Below are positions 9,440 to 18,008 of a DNA stretch of 34,086 nt, in pieces. Source of the DNA: Burkholderiaceae bacterium (lineage in GTDB: Bacteria; Pseudomonadota; Gammaproteobacteria; Burkholderiales; Burkholderiaceae); NCBI GenBank assembly GCA_009924985.1, contig RFQL01000008.1:1-34086 (forward strand). The letters are read 5' to 3'. Each line of letters opens with the position of its first letter. The first letter of the stretch is position 1. Position numbers and translations under genes: made by a program. Below the pieces are notes generated by a model, which saw only the letters and a program-made list of their open reading frames with translations, was not told where the DNA came from and made no database searches.

Positions 9440-10129
9440 TTATTGGGATGAGGAGAAAAGCTCAAGAATTGGCCAGTCACGTTTTTCTGCTTCGGCTCTT
9501 AAACGCTCGTCTGGGTTTGTGGCGATTGGATGGCTAACGCGCTCGAGCAAGGGAAGATCATTTAGTGAGTCAGAATAGAAGTAGCTTTTCTCGAGGATAT
9601 CAAATGATAAGCCTTGCTCATATAGCCAAGCATTTACCCGCGTCACCTTCCCTGCTTTAAAGCTCGGAATCCCAGCGACTTTACCAGTAAAACGTCCGTT
9701 AGCCTGGTTATTTTCTGTAGCGGGGTCGGTCGCAACCAAATGATCAATGCCAAAGGCTTTCACGATTGGGCGTGTTACAAAGCTATTTGTGGCCGTCACT
9801 ACACAACAAAGGTCGCCAGCGGTTTGATGTTTTTTTACCAAAGCTATCGCATTGGGATGTAATTGGCCATTAATTTTCTCGTGCATAAAGGCATCATGCC
9901 ATTGTTGAAGTTGCTCTCGACTGTTTTCAGATAAGGGCTTGAGTGCAAAACGCAGAAAAGCATCAATATCTAATTTACCCACTTTGTACTCTGCATAGAA
10001 TTGCTCGTTTGCTTTAGCGTATTGTTCGCCATCAACGGCCCCTTGACGAACTAAAAACTGTCCCCACTCGTAGTCACTGTCAAAGGGCAAGAGGGTGTGA
10101 TCAAGATCAAATAAAGCCAATTGACTCAT
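9440..10129 (-). CDS. HAD-superfamily phosphatase (subfamily IB, SerB-like)
   Basis: The 229-residue product is a HAD-type phosphohydrolase. Motif I is FDLDHTLLP (residues 7-15, with the nucleophile and acid Asp), motif II is VVTATNSFVT near 113-120, and motif IV is YFYSDSLNDLPLL near 187-199. A long helical cap follows motif I, as in the SerB/HAD-IB group. The substrate cannot be told from sequence; relatives have been annotated as phosphoserine or histidinol-phosphate phosphatases. Its ATG overlaps the hda stop (ATGA at 10126-10129), so the two are translationally coupled, and pcnB follows 15 bases downstream. Confidence 0.85.
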   Translation of the reverse strand: MSQLALFDLDHTLLPFDSDYEWGQFLVRQGAVDGEQYAKANEQFYAEYKVGKLDIDAFLRFALKPLSENSREQLQQWHDAFMHEKINGQLHPNAIALVKKHQTAGDLCCVVTATNSFVTRPIVKAFGIDHLVATDPATENNQANGRFTGKVAGIPSFKAGKVTRVNAWLYEQGLSFDILEKSYFYSDSLNDLPLLERVSHPIATNPDERLRAEAEKRDWPILELFSSSQ

Positions 10130-10887
10130 GGTTTTTTACCTGCAATCTGAAGAAGTTCACGAACCAAGGGTAGTGTGATTGCTCGTTTAGTTTCGAGTGA
10201 ATGCGCATCAAGAGCATCGAGTAATGCCATTAGGCTGGGCATATCTCGATAAAAATGACTGATGAGCCAAGGTAGCACGTCGATTGATAAACTTAATCCT
10301 CGTTCTTTAGCCGCTTGTGTGAGTGCAGCTACTTTCTCAGAGTCGGTTAATGGGTGAACCTGAAAAATAAGCCCCCAAGCAAGACGAGTACGAAGATCCT
10401 CGCGGAGTTGTAAGCCATTGGGGGCAAGATTACCAGCGAGATATATAAAGTAATTCGGGCTTGCATGCACTACATTGAGTATGCGAAATAGGCTTGCTTG
10501 AAGCCGATCATCTAGTTGATCAATATCGTCTACAGTCATAATGCGGATCTGTCTGTTATTTGATTGCGATAAGCGGTCTTCGCAATCGATCCATGCATTG
10601 GGCTGATTAGGACCAAGCTCAATCGGTGTTAGACCCTGATCTCTAGCGGCATAGTTCATCGCTTGAAGAAGATGGGTGCGACCACAGCCATTACTACCCC
10701 ACCAATAGAGCCAACGTTGTTCAAGCGGAATAAGTTTTTCCTGCGCAGTTTGCCAAAATGAAACTGAGTGCCCCAGCGCACTTTTTAATTCTTCATTACC
10801 GCTTTCCAGAAAGTTATGAAGTGTGGCTGGCGGTGGCTGGGTAAGGTCAAGGGCAAATTGACGGGGTAGAGCAGACGAATGGTTCAT
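10126..10887 (-). CDS. hda: DnaA regulatory inactivator Hda (DnaA-like AAA+ protein)
   Basis: Hda with the sliding clamp stimulates ATP hydrolysis by DnaA after initiation and prevents re-replication. The 253-residue product resembles DnaA domain III without the DNA-binding domain. An N-terminal QFALDL (residues 10-15) fits a clamp-binding motif; the P-loop is GSNGCGRTH, with Arg where most AAA+ proteins have Lys, as also seen in Escherichia coli Hda; Walker B is IMTVDDIDQLDD. The position beside purM and a permease is common in betaproteobacteria, where a gene of this type is often annotated hda. Overlap with the downstream phosphatase is four bases. Confidence 0.9.
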   Translation of the reverse strand: MNHSSALPRQFALDLTQPPPATLHNFLESGNEELKSALGHSVSFWQTAQEKLIPLEQRWLYWWGSNGCGRTHLLQAMNYAARDQGLTPIELGPNQPNAWIDCEDRLSQSNNRQIRIMTVDDIDQLDDRLQASLFRILNVVHASPNYFIYLAGNLAPNGLQLREDLRTRLAWGLIFQVHPLTDSEKVAALTQAAKERGLSLSIDVLPWLISHFYRDMPSLMALLDALDAHSLETKRAITLPLVRELLQIAGKKP

Positions 10888-10896
10888 GAATACTGG

Positions 10897-11870
10897 CTAT
10901 TTACGATACCAAGTGCTTTGTTCATATAGCGACCATGCAAAACGTATCAAGACCAACACAATTGCGCTTGCTGGTAGGGCCAATAAAACCCCAAAGAAGC
11001 CAAATAATTTTGCAAAGATTAATAAGGCAAATAACACCGCCACTGGATGTAAGCCAATGCGCTCTCCAACCAAGCGAGGAGTGAGAAAAAAACCTTCAAG
11101 TACTTGACCAATACCAAAGATGACCAAGACCACAATCAACTCGCTACTAAAGCCAAATTGCAATATGACTGAGAGAACTGCCAAGACAAGACCAATGGCA
11201 ATTCCAATGTAGGGAATGATGATGACGATCGCGGTAAACACCCCCAGCCCAAGCGCCCCTTGCATGCCCGTAAGACTTAAGCCGGCGCTGTAGAAAACTG
11301 CCATGATCAAAATGACCAACATCTGACCGCGCAAGTATTGGGAGAGCAGACCATCGGTTTCAGAAACGAGGGTTTGTGCAGTTACCTGATAACGAATTGT
11401 AAAGCAAAAAAGTGATCCCAATCGATTAGTAAGTAAAAGAGTACAAAGAGAATTAGGATGAAGTTGACAAACCCGCCCAATACAGAACTACCGGAGGCTA
11501 AAACAGTTTCTAGGCTGGTGCTAAGAATTTGATTAGTATTTGCAGAAAAATGTGCGGTGAGCTTTTGGGCAATTGCTTCGCGCAACGCTTGCCAGTCAAT
11601 ATCAATATTGAGGCTGAGGAGTTTTGGGGCTAGCCATGTTTGGATGCTTTGTAACCAAATGGGTAGCTGAGCTTTTATTAAGGGGATTTCATGGCGCAGC
11701 AGATTGATCAACAAGAACAGGATGATTACCAATAGGCAAAGGCCAAAAAGAATACTCAGGGTGCTTGCTAATGCTTTACCTAGACCAACGGTTTCCAGGC
11801 GAAGACAAATAGGCCGCAAGATATAGGCCAATATAAAAGCAAAGAGAAAGGGGGTAAAAATTTCTGCCAT
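10897..11870 (-). pseudogene. AI-2E family (PerM-like) permease, frameshifted and short at the N-terminus
   Basis: Two overlapping frames together give one AI-2E/PerM-type membrane protein. The first (11382-11870) has FTPFLFAFILAYILRP and ends in LLIDWDHFFALQFVIR then stop; the second, readable up to 11421, continues with RYQVTAQTLVSETDG, LSQYLRGQMLVILIM, IPYIGIAIGL and the C-terminal GFFGVLLALPASAIVLVL. One extra base near the A6 run at 11406-11411 would join them, but the joint would still be a few residues shorter than I expect for the family, so a small deletion is possible. The start is also short: relatives have another membrane segment before TPFLFAF, and an in-frame TGA lies three codons upstream of the ATG. 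These are hydrophobic multi-pass proteins with poorly known substrates. Confidence 0.75.
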
Positions 11871-11955
11871 ACGGCCTCATACTCTAGAATTCAGAGATTC
11901 TACCGATCAAATTGAACCAATAAGTGGATTTCCCTGATTTCCCAAAGATTAAACG

Positions 11956-13011
11956 ATGAACAATTCCTCTAAACCCCCCTCATCCCAAGGACTCTCCTAC
12001 CGTGACGCTGGGGTGGATATCGACGCCGGTGACGCCTTGGTAGACCGTATTAAGCCTTTGGCCAAGAAAACCATGCGAGATGGTGTATTGGCCGGAATAG
12101 GCGGCTTTGGAGCTCTTTTTGAGGTCCCTAAGCGTTATCGGGAGCCTGTTTTAGTATCTGGCACGGATGGTGTTGGAACGAAGCTTAAATTAGCCTTTGA
12201 GTGGAACTGTCACGAGACCATTGGTCAAGATTTGGTCGCCATGAGCGTAAATGATATTTTGGTACAGGGTGCCGAGTCTTTGTTTTTCCTTGATTATTTT
12301 GCCTGTGGCAAATTATCGGTCGATACAGCTACAACCGTCGTGGCTGGTATTGCCAAGGGCTGTGAGTTGGCAGGGTGTGCTCTGATTGGCGGTGAGACCG
12401 CCGAGATGCCTGGCATGTACCCCCCAGGTGAATATGATTTAGCTGGGTTTGCTGTCGGTGTGGTCGAGAAATCCAAAATCATTAACGGGTCTTCCATTAA
12501 ACCGGGCGATGTAGTCATTGGAATTGCTTCTAGTGGAGCGCACTCCAATGGATATTCGTTGATTCGTAAGATTATCGAGCGTGCTGGTGCAAAGCCAACA
12601 GAGGATATTGGAGGGCGTTCATTGCGGGAGGTTGTCATGACGCCCACTCAAATCTACGTCAAGCAATTATTGAATGTGATGGCTCAGCATCCCATTAAAG
12701 GCTTGGCGCACATTACAGGGGGCGGATTGGTTGATAACGTTCCTCGCGTGTTACCCGACAATACCCAAGCAGTACTTCAGCGAGATTCTTGGCAGATGCC
12801 AGATTTGTTCCGCTGGTTGCAAATGAAGGGCGGCGTCGCCGACGCAGAAATGGTCCGCGTATTTAATTGCGGTATTGGCATGGCGGTGGTGGTGAGTCAG
12901 CAAGATGCTGATGCAGTCATCGCTTGCATTAATCAACAAGGACTGCACTCTTGGTGTTTAGGAGAAATTGTGGAGCGTCCCCAGGGAGCTCCTCAGACGA
13001 TTGTGGTTTAA
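11956..13011 (+). CDS. purM: Phosphoribosylformylglycinamidine cyclo-ligase (AIR synthetase)
   Basis: PurM closes FGAM to aminoimidazole ribonucleotide using ATP, the fifth step of purine synthesis. The 351-residue product shows [15 protein letters not shown] at the start, the glycine-rich [22 protein letters not shown], and the [14 protein letters not shown] segment, all characteristic. Length is standard. It is divergent from the permease over an 85-base gap and its stop is one base from the stop of miaA on the opposite strand, with no terminator between them. purN, another purine gene, is at 30.6 kb and unlinked here. Confidence 0.98.
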   Translation: MNNSSKPPSSQGLSYRDAGVDIDAGDALVDRIKPLAKKTMRDGVLAGIGGFGALFEVPKRYREPVLVSGTDGVGTKLKLAFEWNCHETIGQDLVAMSVNDILVQGAESLFFLDYFACGKLSVDTATTVVAGIAKGCELAGCALIGGETAEMPGMYPPGEYDLAGFAVGVVEKSKIINGSSIKPGDVVIGIASSGAHSNGYSLIRKIIERAGAKPTEDIGGRSLREVVMTPTQIYVKQLLNVMAQHPIKGLAHITGGGLVDNVPRVLPDNTQAVLQRDSWQMPDLFRWLQMKGGVADAEMVRVFNCGIGMAVVVSQQDADAVIACINQQGLHSWCLGEIVERPQGAPQTIVV

Positions 13012-13012
13012 G

Positions 13013-13972
13013 TTAGCGTAAGAGGGCTAGGCATTTTTTTTGCGCAAGCTTGATTTGCTCTGCATCAAAAGGATCAAAGACTTGACGATCCATTGCTCGC
13101 AGCCAGGTCATTTGGCGTTTACTGAGTTGTCGGGTTGCGGCATATGCTTTTTGTCTCATCGTTTCAAAATCCACATCCCCTGCTAGATACTCCCAAACTT
13201 GGCGATAACCCACAGACCGAATCGCTGGTAGATTGGTATGTAGGTCGCCACGATTGCGAAGCTGTTCAACCTCTTCAATCAATTGACTCTCTAGCATTTG
13301 ATCAAAACGTTCCTGTAGGCGCGCATGTAGGATCTTTCGATCGGATGGTTCAAGTGAGATTACTTCCACCCAATCAGGATTGGGCTCTTGTTTGCGACCC
13401 GCAAGACTCGGGGTCTCTTCAAAAAGCTCTGAGAGTGTTCGCCCAGTGAGCGCATAGACCTCGAGGGCTCGCTGAACACGTTGACTATCATTTACTTGTA
13501 GACGGGCTGCACTAACTGGGTCGAGAATGGCCAACTTGGCATGCATTGCAGGCCAGCCAATTTCAGCCGCTTCGAGGTCTAATTGCGCACGTACTACGGG
13601 GTTTGCAGCAGGCAGATTGGAGAAGCCGTAGACCCAGGCTCTCCAGTAGAGCATCGTACCGCCCACGATTAAAGGGATATTGCCGCGCAGTTTTATATCC
13701 GTAATGAGTTCTTTTGCATCGCTCGCGAACTGTGCAGCAGAGTAATTTTGGCTGGGGTCCAAAATATCAATGAGGTGATGAACAACCTCCCCCTGTTCTG
13801 CTTTACTTGGTTTGGCGGTCCCAATATTCATGCCTTTGTATACCAAGGCGGAGTCCATGCTGATGATTTCGATACTTTGTCCCAGGTCTTTGCACTGGCG
13901 AGCCAGCCAAAGGGCTAAATTACTTTTGCCGACACCGGTTGGGCCAACGATGGATAAAACCTTATTGGACAT
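13013..13972 (-). CDS. miaA: tRNA dimethylallyltransferase
   Basis: MiaA adds a dimethylallyl group to A37 of tRNAs that read codons starting with U. The 319-residue product has the P-loop SIVGPTGVGKSNLA at residues 6-19, the DSALVYKGMNIGTAKP segment, LIVGGTMLYWRAWVYG, and the C-terminal AIRSVGYRQVWEYL and ATRQLSKRQMTWLR blocks. I use ATG 13972; a TTG three codons upstream is also possible because neither start has a clear ribosome site. It is downstream of the SirB1-like gene in the same direction and convergent with purM. Confidence 0.97.
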   Translation of the reverse strand: MSNKVLSIVGPTGVGKSNLALWLARQCKDLGQSIEIISMDSALVYKGMNIGTAKPSKAEQGEVVHHLIDILDPSQNYSAAQFASDAKELITDIKLRGNIPLIVGGTMLYWRAWVYGFSNLPAANPVVRAQLDLEAAEIGWPAMHAKLAILDPVSAARLQVNDSQRVQRALEVYALTGRTLSELFEETPSLAGRKQEPNPDWVEVISLEPSDRKILHARLQERFDQMLESQLIEEVEQLRNRGDLHTNLPAIRSVGYRQVWEYLAGDVDFETMRQKAYAATRQLSKRQMTWLRAMDRQVFDPFDAEQIKLAQKKCLALLR

Positions 13973-13986
13973 GAAGAGCAAAGAAT

Positions 13987-14829
13987 TTAATGTTGGCGCA
14001 CTTGATTTTCAAGGGTTGCTATATGCTCGCGGATTTCTTCCGCATCGCTGGCATCGGGTTGCGCACTGAGATAGGCCTGCATATCTTCAATTGCAGGACG
14101 CAAGTACTCCAGTTGCGCAAAGATTAGACCACGATCACGTACTTCTTCAAGAGAGTCTGGTAATAAAATGACCAGGCGTTGTTGTACTCCTAGTAAACGC
14201 TCCCAGCGCTCATGTTCGGTATAAATTAGTTTTAAGTTCCGCAAGAAGCGCGAGAGTATTTCTCGAGAACTTGAGACCCGCAGAAAAACATTGAGCGGCA
14301 ACTGAAGATCACCAACGTAACCTCTTGCCTCAAGGTAGGGGTCAAGCATCGTTTGTAATTCCTGCTTTGCTAAGGATGCACCTGTTAAGGGATCCATGAT
14401 CACTTCGCCCTGGGGTAGCGAGACGCGCAGCATGAAGTGGTTGGGAAAAGAGACCCCTCTAATCTTTAAGCCAACTTGGTTGCCAAGCTCCATCATGATG
14501 ATGGCTAAAGAAATAGGAATACCACGTCGACTTTGCAGAATATGATGAATATATGAGTTCTCTGGAGCGTAAAAGTCGTTTGGGTTGGGACCAAAGCCGA
14601 GCTCGGTGAAGAAGAAATGCTTTAACTGTTGTAGGCGTTGTACAGCTGAGGCGTCAGCAGAGATACGTTTCTTAAGACGATCGCCGAATTGATCGATTTC
14701 ATCTAGAACATGCTGAACATCAAGATCAGGAAATGCGTGCTGGGCAACAGCAATGCTTGCTTCAGTAAGCGGAAAGTGCTCGTCCTCAGCAACTAAGGTG
14801 GAAAAGTAATCGAGCTGTTGGGTCGGCAT
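13987..14829 (-). CDS. SirB1-family protein (transglutaminase-like and TPR-type domains)
   Basis: The product of 280 residues belongs to the SirB1/YchA family. The N-terminal half holds a transglutaminase-like fold with the conserved SRRGIPISLAIIMMELGNQVGL and SFPNHFMLRV segments, in which a Cys/His-type catalytic set is not fully evident (the usual nucleophile position is Ser/Ile rather than Cys). The C-terminal half is helical and TPR-like (ERWERLLGVQQRLVILLPDSLEEVRDRG region). I start at ATG 14829, five bases after murJ; an earlier in-frame start would lie inside murJ. The biochemical role is not established, and I do not assign one. Confidence 0.85.
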   Translation of the reverse strand: MPTQQLDYFSTLVAEDEHFPLTEASIAVAQHAFPDLDVQHVLDEIDQFGDRLKKRISADASAVQRLQQLKHFFFTELGFGPNPNDFYAPENSYIHHILQSRRGIPISLAIIMMELGNQVGLKIRGVSFPNHFMLRVSLPQGEVIMDPLTGASLAKQELQTMLDPYLEARGYVGDLQLPLNVFLRVSSSREILSRFLRNLKLIYTEHERWERLLGVQQRLVILLPDSLEEVRDRGLIFAQLEYLRPAIEDMQAYLSAQPDASDAEEIREHIATLENQVRQH

Positions 14830-14834
14830 ATTGA

Positions 14835-16391
14835 CTATTTTGCATGACGTAGAAAATTTTGCCAGCGTAAACCAACAAGCCAAAGAGTGGCAAAGTACAC
14901 CAAGGCGGCAATCATGAGCCAAAGCCCCAAAAATCCAATGCGGATCCACGGGCTACTTTGTAATGCTAGCCAATCATGAGCGCTTGCACCATAAAAGAGC
15001 AATAAGCCTAATGGTAATAAACCGAGACTAAGTTGAGTAAGGTATTTGAGCCATCCAGCACTGAAGGGCAGGGCCCCCTTTCTTCGTAGACCAATCCAAA
15101 GTAGCGCTGCATTTAGGCATGCACCCAAACCAACCGATAAAGCGAGACCAGCATGGGCAAATTGGGGAACTAGGATAAAGTTGGCGAGCTGCGTAAACAC
15201 CAATACCAACACAGCAATCTTGACCGGCGTACGAATATCTTGGCGGGAATAGAAACCAGGCGCCAATATCTTGACAAGAACTAGTCCGATTAAACCAACT
15301 CCATATGCAGCTAGAGCTTGACGCGTCATTTCGACATCGAGGTTGTTGAACTGTCCGTAGTGATATAGAACTGCAGAGATGGGTGTGCCAAACAGAAACA
15401 GTGCTAATGCGCATGGTGCGGCTAGTAAAAAGGTCAGACGCAACCCCCAAACCAAAAGCTCCCCTGCATGGGCAGTATCTTGATTGGCGTTTGCCTTACT
15501 GAGACTAGGAAGCAATACGGTCCCCAGTGCAACTCCTAGCAGTGCGGTCGGAAATTCCATGAGGCGGTCCGCGTAAGAAAGCCAGGAAACGCTCCCAGTT
15601 TGTAGGTGGGAGGCAATGTTGGTATTAATAATTAAAGAAATTTGCGCAACCGATACTGCAAAAACTGCAGGCACCATGAGTTTAATGACGCGGCGTGCAT
15701 CTGGATTTTGCCAAGCTGCTTTCATTGCTCGAGGAAGAAATGCAATACGGGGTAGAAGCCCTAGTTTTAAGAGTGCCGGTATTTGGATGCCGAGTTGTAA
15801 AATTCCGCCAATCAATACACCAATACTTAGTGCATAAATAGGTTGTTCTAAGTGGGGAGCTAATAAAACTGCTCCTCCAATTAGGGAGAGGTTCAGAAGC
15901 ACAGGAGTAAATGCGGGCACAGCGAAGCGCCCGAAGGTGTTCAGAATCCCAGCTGATAGAGATACTAGAGAGATAAGCCCAATGTACGGAAACATGATTT
16001 GGGTCATCAGAATGGTGGTGTCGTAAGCGCCCCCACCTTTGAGGCCGGCAGCAATGATAAAAACTAGAATAGGTGCGCCAATCACTCCCACTAGAACGGT
16101 TAGGCCTAGGGCCCAAAACAGGAGGGTGGCAATAGCGTCTACCAAACTCTGAGTTTTGTTACGATCCTCTTGATTGGAGATTTCTCCCAAGATGGGGATA
16201 AAAGCTTGGGAAAAAGCCCCTTCGGCAAATAGTCTACGGAGCAAATTAGGCAGCCGGAAGGCCACATTAAAGGCATCCGTCCACTCGGAAGCCCCAAAAC
16301 TCCTGGCAATGAGGGTCTCGCGAACCAATCCCGTAATGCGGGATAGCATGGTCAAGGAGCTGACTTTGGCTGCGGCAGAAAGCAGGTTCAT
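14835..16391 (-). CDS. murJ: Lipid II flippase MurJ (MviN)
   Basis: MurJ moves lipid II, the peptidoglycan precursor, across the inner membrane. The 518-residue product starts with the typical SSLTMLSRITGLVRETLIARSFGAS and RLPNLLRRLFAEGAFSQAFIPI, where the arginines are known to matter in this family, and then shows about 14 hydrophobic stretches to the C-terminus. LVKILAPGFYSRQDIRTPVKIA near residue 370 is another family block. It sits opposite rpsT, the classic murJ/rpsT divergent pair of proteobacteria, and leads a minus-strand series with the SirB1-like gene and miaA. Confidence 0.97.
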   Translation of the reverse strand: MNLLSAAAKVSSLTMLSRITGLVRETLIARSFGASEWTDAFNVAFRLPNLLRRLFAEGAFSQAFIPILGEISNQEDRNKTQSLVDAIATLLFWALGLTVLVGVIGAPILVFIIAAGLKGGGAYDTTILMTQIMFPYIGLISLVSLSAGILNTFGRFAVPAFTPVLLNLSLIGGAVLLAPHLEQPIYALSIGVLIGGILQLGIQIPALLKLGLLPRIAFLPRAMKAAWQNPDARRVIKLMVPAVFAVSVAQISLIINTNIASHLQTGSVSWLSYADRLMEFPTALLGVALGTVLLPSLSKANANQDTAHAGELLVWGLRLTFLLAAPCALALFLFGTPISAVLYHYGQFNNLDVEMTRQALAAYGVGLIGLVLVKILAPGFYSRQDIRTPVKIAVLVLVFTQLANFILVPQFAHAGLALSVGLGACLNAALLWIGLRRKGALPFSAGWLKYLTQLSLGLLPLGLLLFYGASAHDWLALQSSPWIRIGFLGLWLMIAALVYFATLWLVGLRWQNFLRHAK

Positions 16392-16421
16392 GGCCTGATT
16401 TTCCCTTATTTGAGGGCGGGG

Positions 16422-16450
16422 TGGGCATTTTGGCCTCTTTCGGGTAGAAT
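16422..16450 (+). promoter_or_regulatory. Possible sigma-70 promoter of rpsT
   Basis: TGGGCA (16422-16427), 17 bases, then TAGAAT (16445-16450) gives matches of 4/6 and 5/6 to the -35 and -10 consensus. Transcription from about 16457 would give a leader of roughly 120 bases. A stem AGCCG (16465-16469) with CGGCT (16478-16482) lies early in that leader. Only motif evidence supports this. Confidence 0.4.
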
Positions 16451-16576
16451 GTCAGGTTTTCGAGAGCCGTATTGTTGCGGCTTTGCAAAGACAGTGAATT
16501 CAGGCTTTTGGCAGGTTTTTAATTTTAAGAGTTTGATTTCATTCCGATTATTTGATTTAGATAGGTTTATTTAATA

Positions 16577-16840
16577 ATGGCTAATACCGCACAAGCTCGC
16601 AAGCGCGCTCGTCAATCTGTGAAGCTAAATGCTCACAACTCTAGTTTGCGTTCCAAACTTCGTACCTCGATCAAGGCTGTTCGTAAAGCGATTGAGGTAG
16701 GCGATAAAGACGCAGCGAAAAAAGTATTTATTGCGACCCAGTCGACGATCGATACGATCACCGATAAAAAGATTGCACACAAAAACACAGCTGCGCGTCA
16801 GAAGTCACGACTTTCTGCAGCAATTAAGGCAATGGCCTAA
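16577..16840 (+). CDS. rpsT: 30S ribosomal protein S20
   Basis: S20 binds 16S rRNA in the body of the small subunit. The 87-residue product begins [26 protein letters not shown] and ends with [21 protein letters not shown], the normal S20 ends; it is highly basic and helical. The gene stands alone with its own leader of up to 185 bases and a strong terminator after it, and is divergent from murJ. In enterobacteria S20 represses its own translation; whether that occurs here cannot be seen. Confidence 0.98.
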   Translation: MANTAQARKRARQSVKLNAHNSSLRSKLRTSIKAVRKAIEVGDKDAAKKVFIATQSTIDTITDKKIAHKNTAARQKSRLSAAIKAMA

Positions 16841-16889
16841 GCATGATTTATTAGGCCTCCCGCGGGCCCAAGGTAGTTCAGATTTTCTG

Positions 16890-16917
16890 ACCCGCTCTTA
16901 GATCGAGCGGGTTTTTG
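16890..16917 (+). terminator. Intrinsic terminator after rpsT
   Basis: ACCCGCTC (16890-16897), a seven-base loop and GAGCGGGT (16905-16912) form a perfect eight-pair stem followed by TTTTTGTTT. The T tract ends 15 bases before the argF start, so argF must use a promoter inside or upstream of this hairpin, or depend on readthrough. Confidence 0.88.
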
Positions 16918-16934
16918 TTTCATGGAGCGTTCTT

Positions 16935-17945
16935 TTGCAAGATATGCCGCATAAAACTTCTCACACCACACAAGATGCTCATTTGACAGCATTGGGAAAT
17001 GGCCATTCATTAGCTAAGCCTCAAGTACCTGGCCAGCTAAGACATTACCTGCAGTTCTCTGACTTTAGCCGGGAGGAGTACGACTATTTGTTTAAAAGGG
17101 CGGCATGGTTAAAGGAGCGCTTTAAACGCTATGAGACCTGGCATCCTTTGCACGATCGTACTCTAGCGATGATCTTCGAAAAGCATTCCACGCGTACTCG
17201 TTTGTCATTTGAGGCCGGTGTCCATCAGCTAGGTGGCCATGCGGTCTATATGAACACAAGAGACACCCAGCTTGGTCGTGGTGAACCCATTGAAGATGCT
17301 GCTCAAGTCATTTCTAGAATGACAGACATCATCATGATTCGTACCTTTGAGCAAGCCTCCATAGAACGCTTTAGTTCCAACTCGCGTGTCCCAGTGATTA
17401 ATGGCTTGACTAATCAATTTCATCCCTGTCAGGTGATGGCCGATATCTTCACATTTGTGGAGGCACGTGGACCTATTCAAGGGAAGACCGTTGCATGGGT
17501 TGGCGATGCAAATAATATGGCGTATACCTGGATACAGGCTGCCGAGAAATTAGATTTTGAGATTCGGTTCTCTGCTCCCGAGGGTTATCAGCTCGAACGT
17601 TCGCGTCTGAATAGCTCAGCCCTAAATCACCTCACCGTATGTGCTGATCCAAAAGACGCGTGTAAGGGCGCTCATTTGGTGTCCACTGATGTTTGGACCA
17701 GCATGGGATTCGAAGACGAGAATGCTTCGCGGGTTGCTGCTTTCAAAAACTGGATGGTCTCTGAAGATCTGATGGCACTGGCCACACCAGACGCCTTGTT
17801 TATGCATTGCTTACCAGCGCATCGGGGTGAAGAAGTGAGTTCGGGAGTCATTGACGGACCTCAAAGCGTTGTTTGGGAGGAGGCTGAAAATCGCCTGCAT
17901 GTTCAAAAAGCCCTGATGGAGTTTTTGCTCTGCGGGCGCTTATAA
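16935..17945 (+). CDS. argF: Ornithine carbamoyltransferase
   Basis: The enzyme makes citrulline from ornithine and carbamoyl phosphate in arginine synthesis. The product has the carbamoyl-phosphate motif STRTRLSFE, the FHPCQ motif near residue 158, and HCLPAHRGEEV near 293, with Cys as the ornithine-site residue. At 336 residues it is about 25-30 longer than usual, because of an N-terminal stretch (residues 1-33) before RHYLQFSDF. TTG 16935 is chosen since GGAG lies seven bases upstream; ATG 16944 is the alternative, and no start nearer to the family N-terminus is good. argG follows 63 bases later, so the two probably act together. Confidence 0.95.
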   Translation: MQDMPHKTSHTTQDAHLTALGNGHSLAKPQVPGQLRHYLQFSDFSREEYDYLFKRAAWLKERFKRYETWHPLHDRTLAMIFEKHSTRTRLSFEAGVHQLGGHAVYMNTRDTQLGRGEPIEDAAQVISRMTDIIMIRTFEQASIERFSSNSRVPVINGLTNQFHPCQVMADIFTFVEARGPIQGKTVAWVGDANNMAYTWIQAAEKLDFEIRFSAPEGYQLERSRLNSSALNHLTVCADPKDACKGAHLVSTDVWTSMGFEDENASRVAAFKNWMVSEDLMALATPDALFMHCLPAHRGEEVSSGVIDGPQSVVWEEAENRLHVQKALMEFLLCGRL

Positions 17946-18008
17946 AATCGAGCGTGCGATTAAGCCTTAGATCATATTGATTAAAGTTCTTTAAATAAAA
18001 AACACACT

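Noticed and set aside
11400-11415. Functional slippage on the six-T run of the permease gene
   Set aside because: Six T is short for transcriptional slippage and the gene also lacks its N-terminus, so decay or sequence error is simpler. Not fully excluded.
15682-16116. Open frame of 144 codons overlapping murJ in another minus frame
   Set aside because: No recognisable domain, and murJ is intact across it; a shadow frame.
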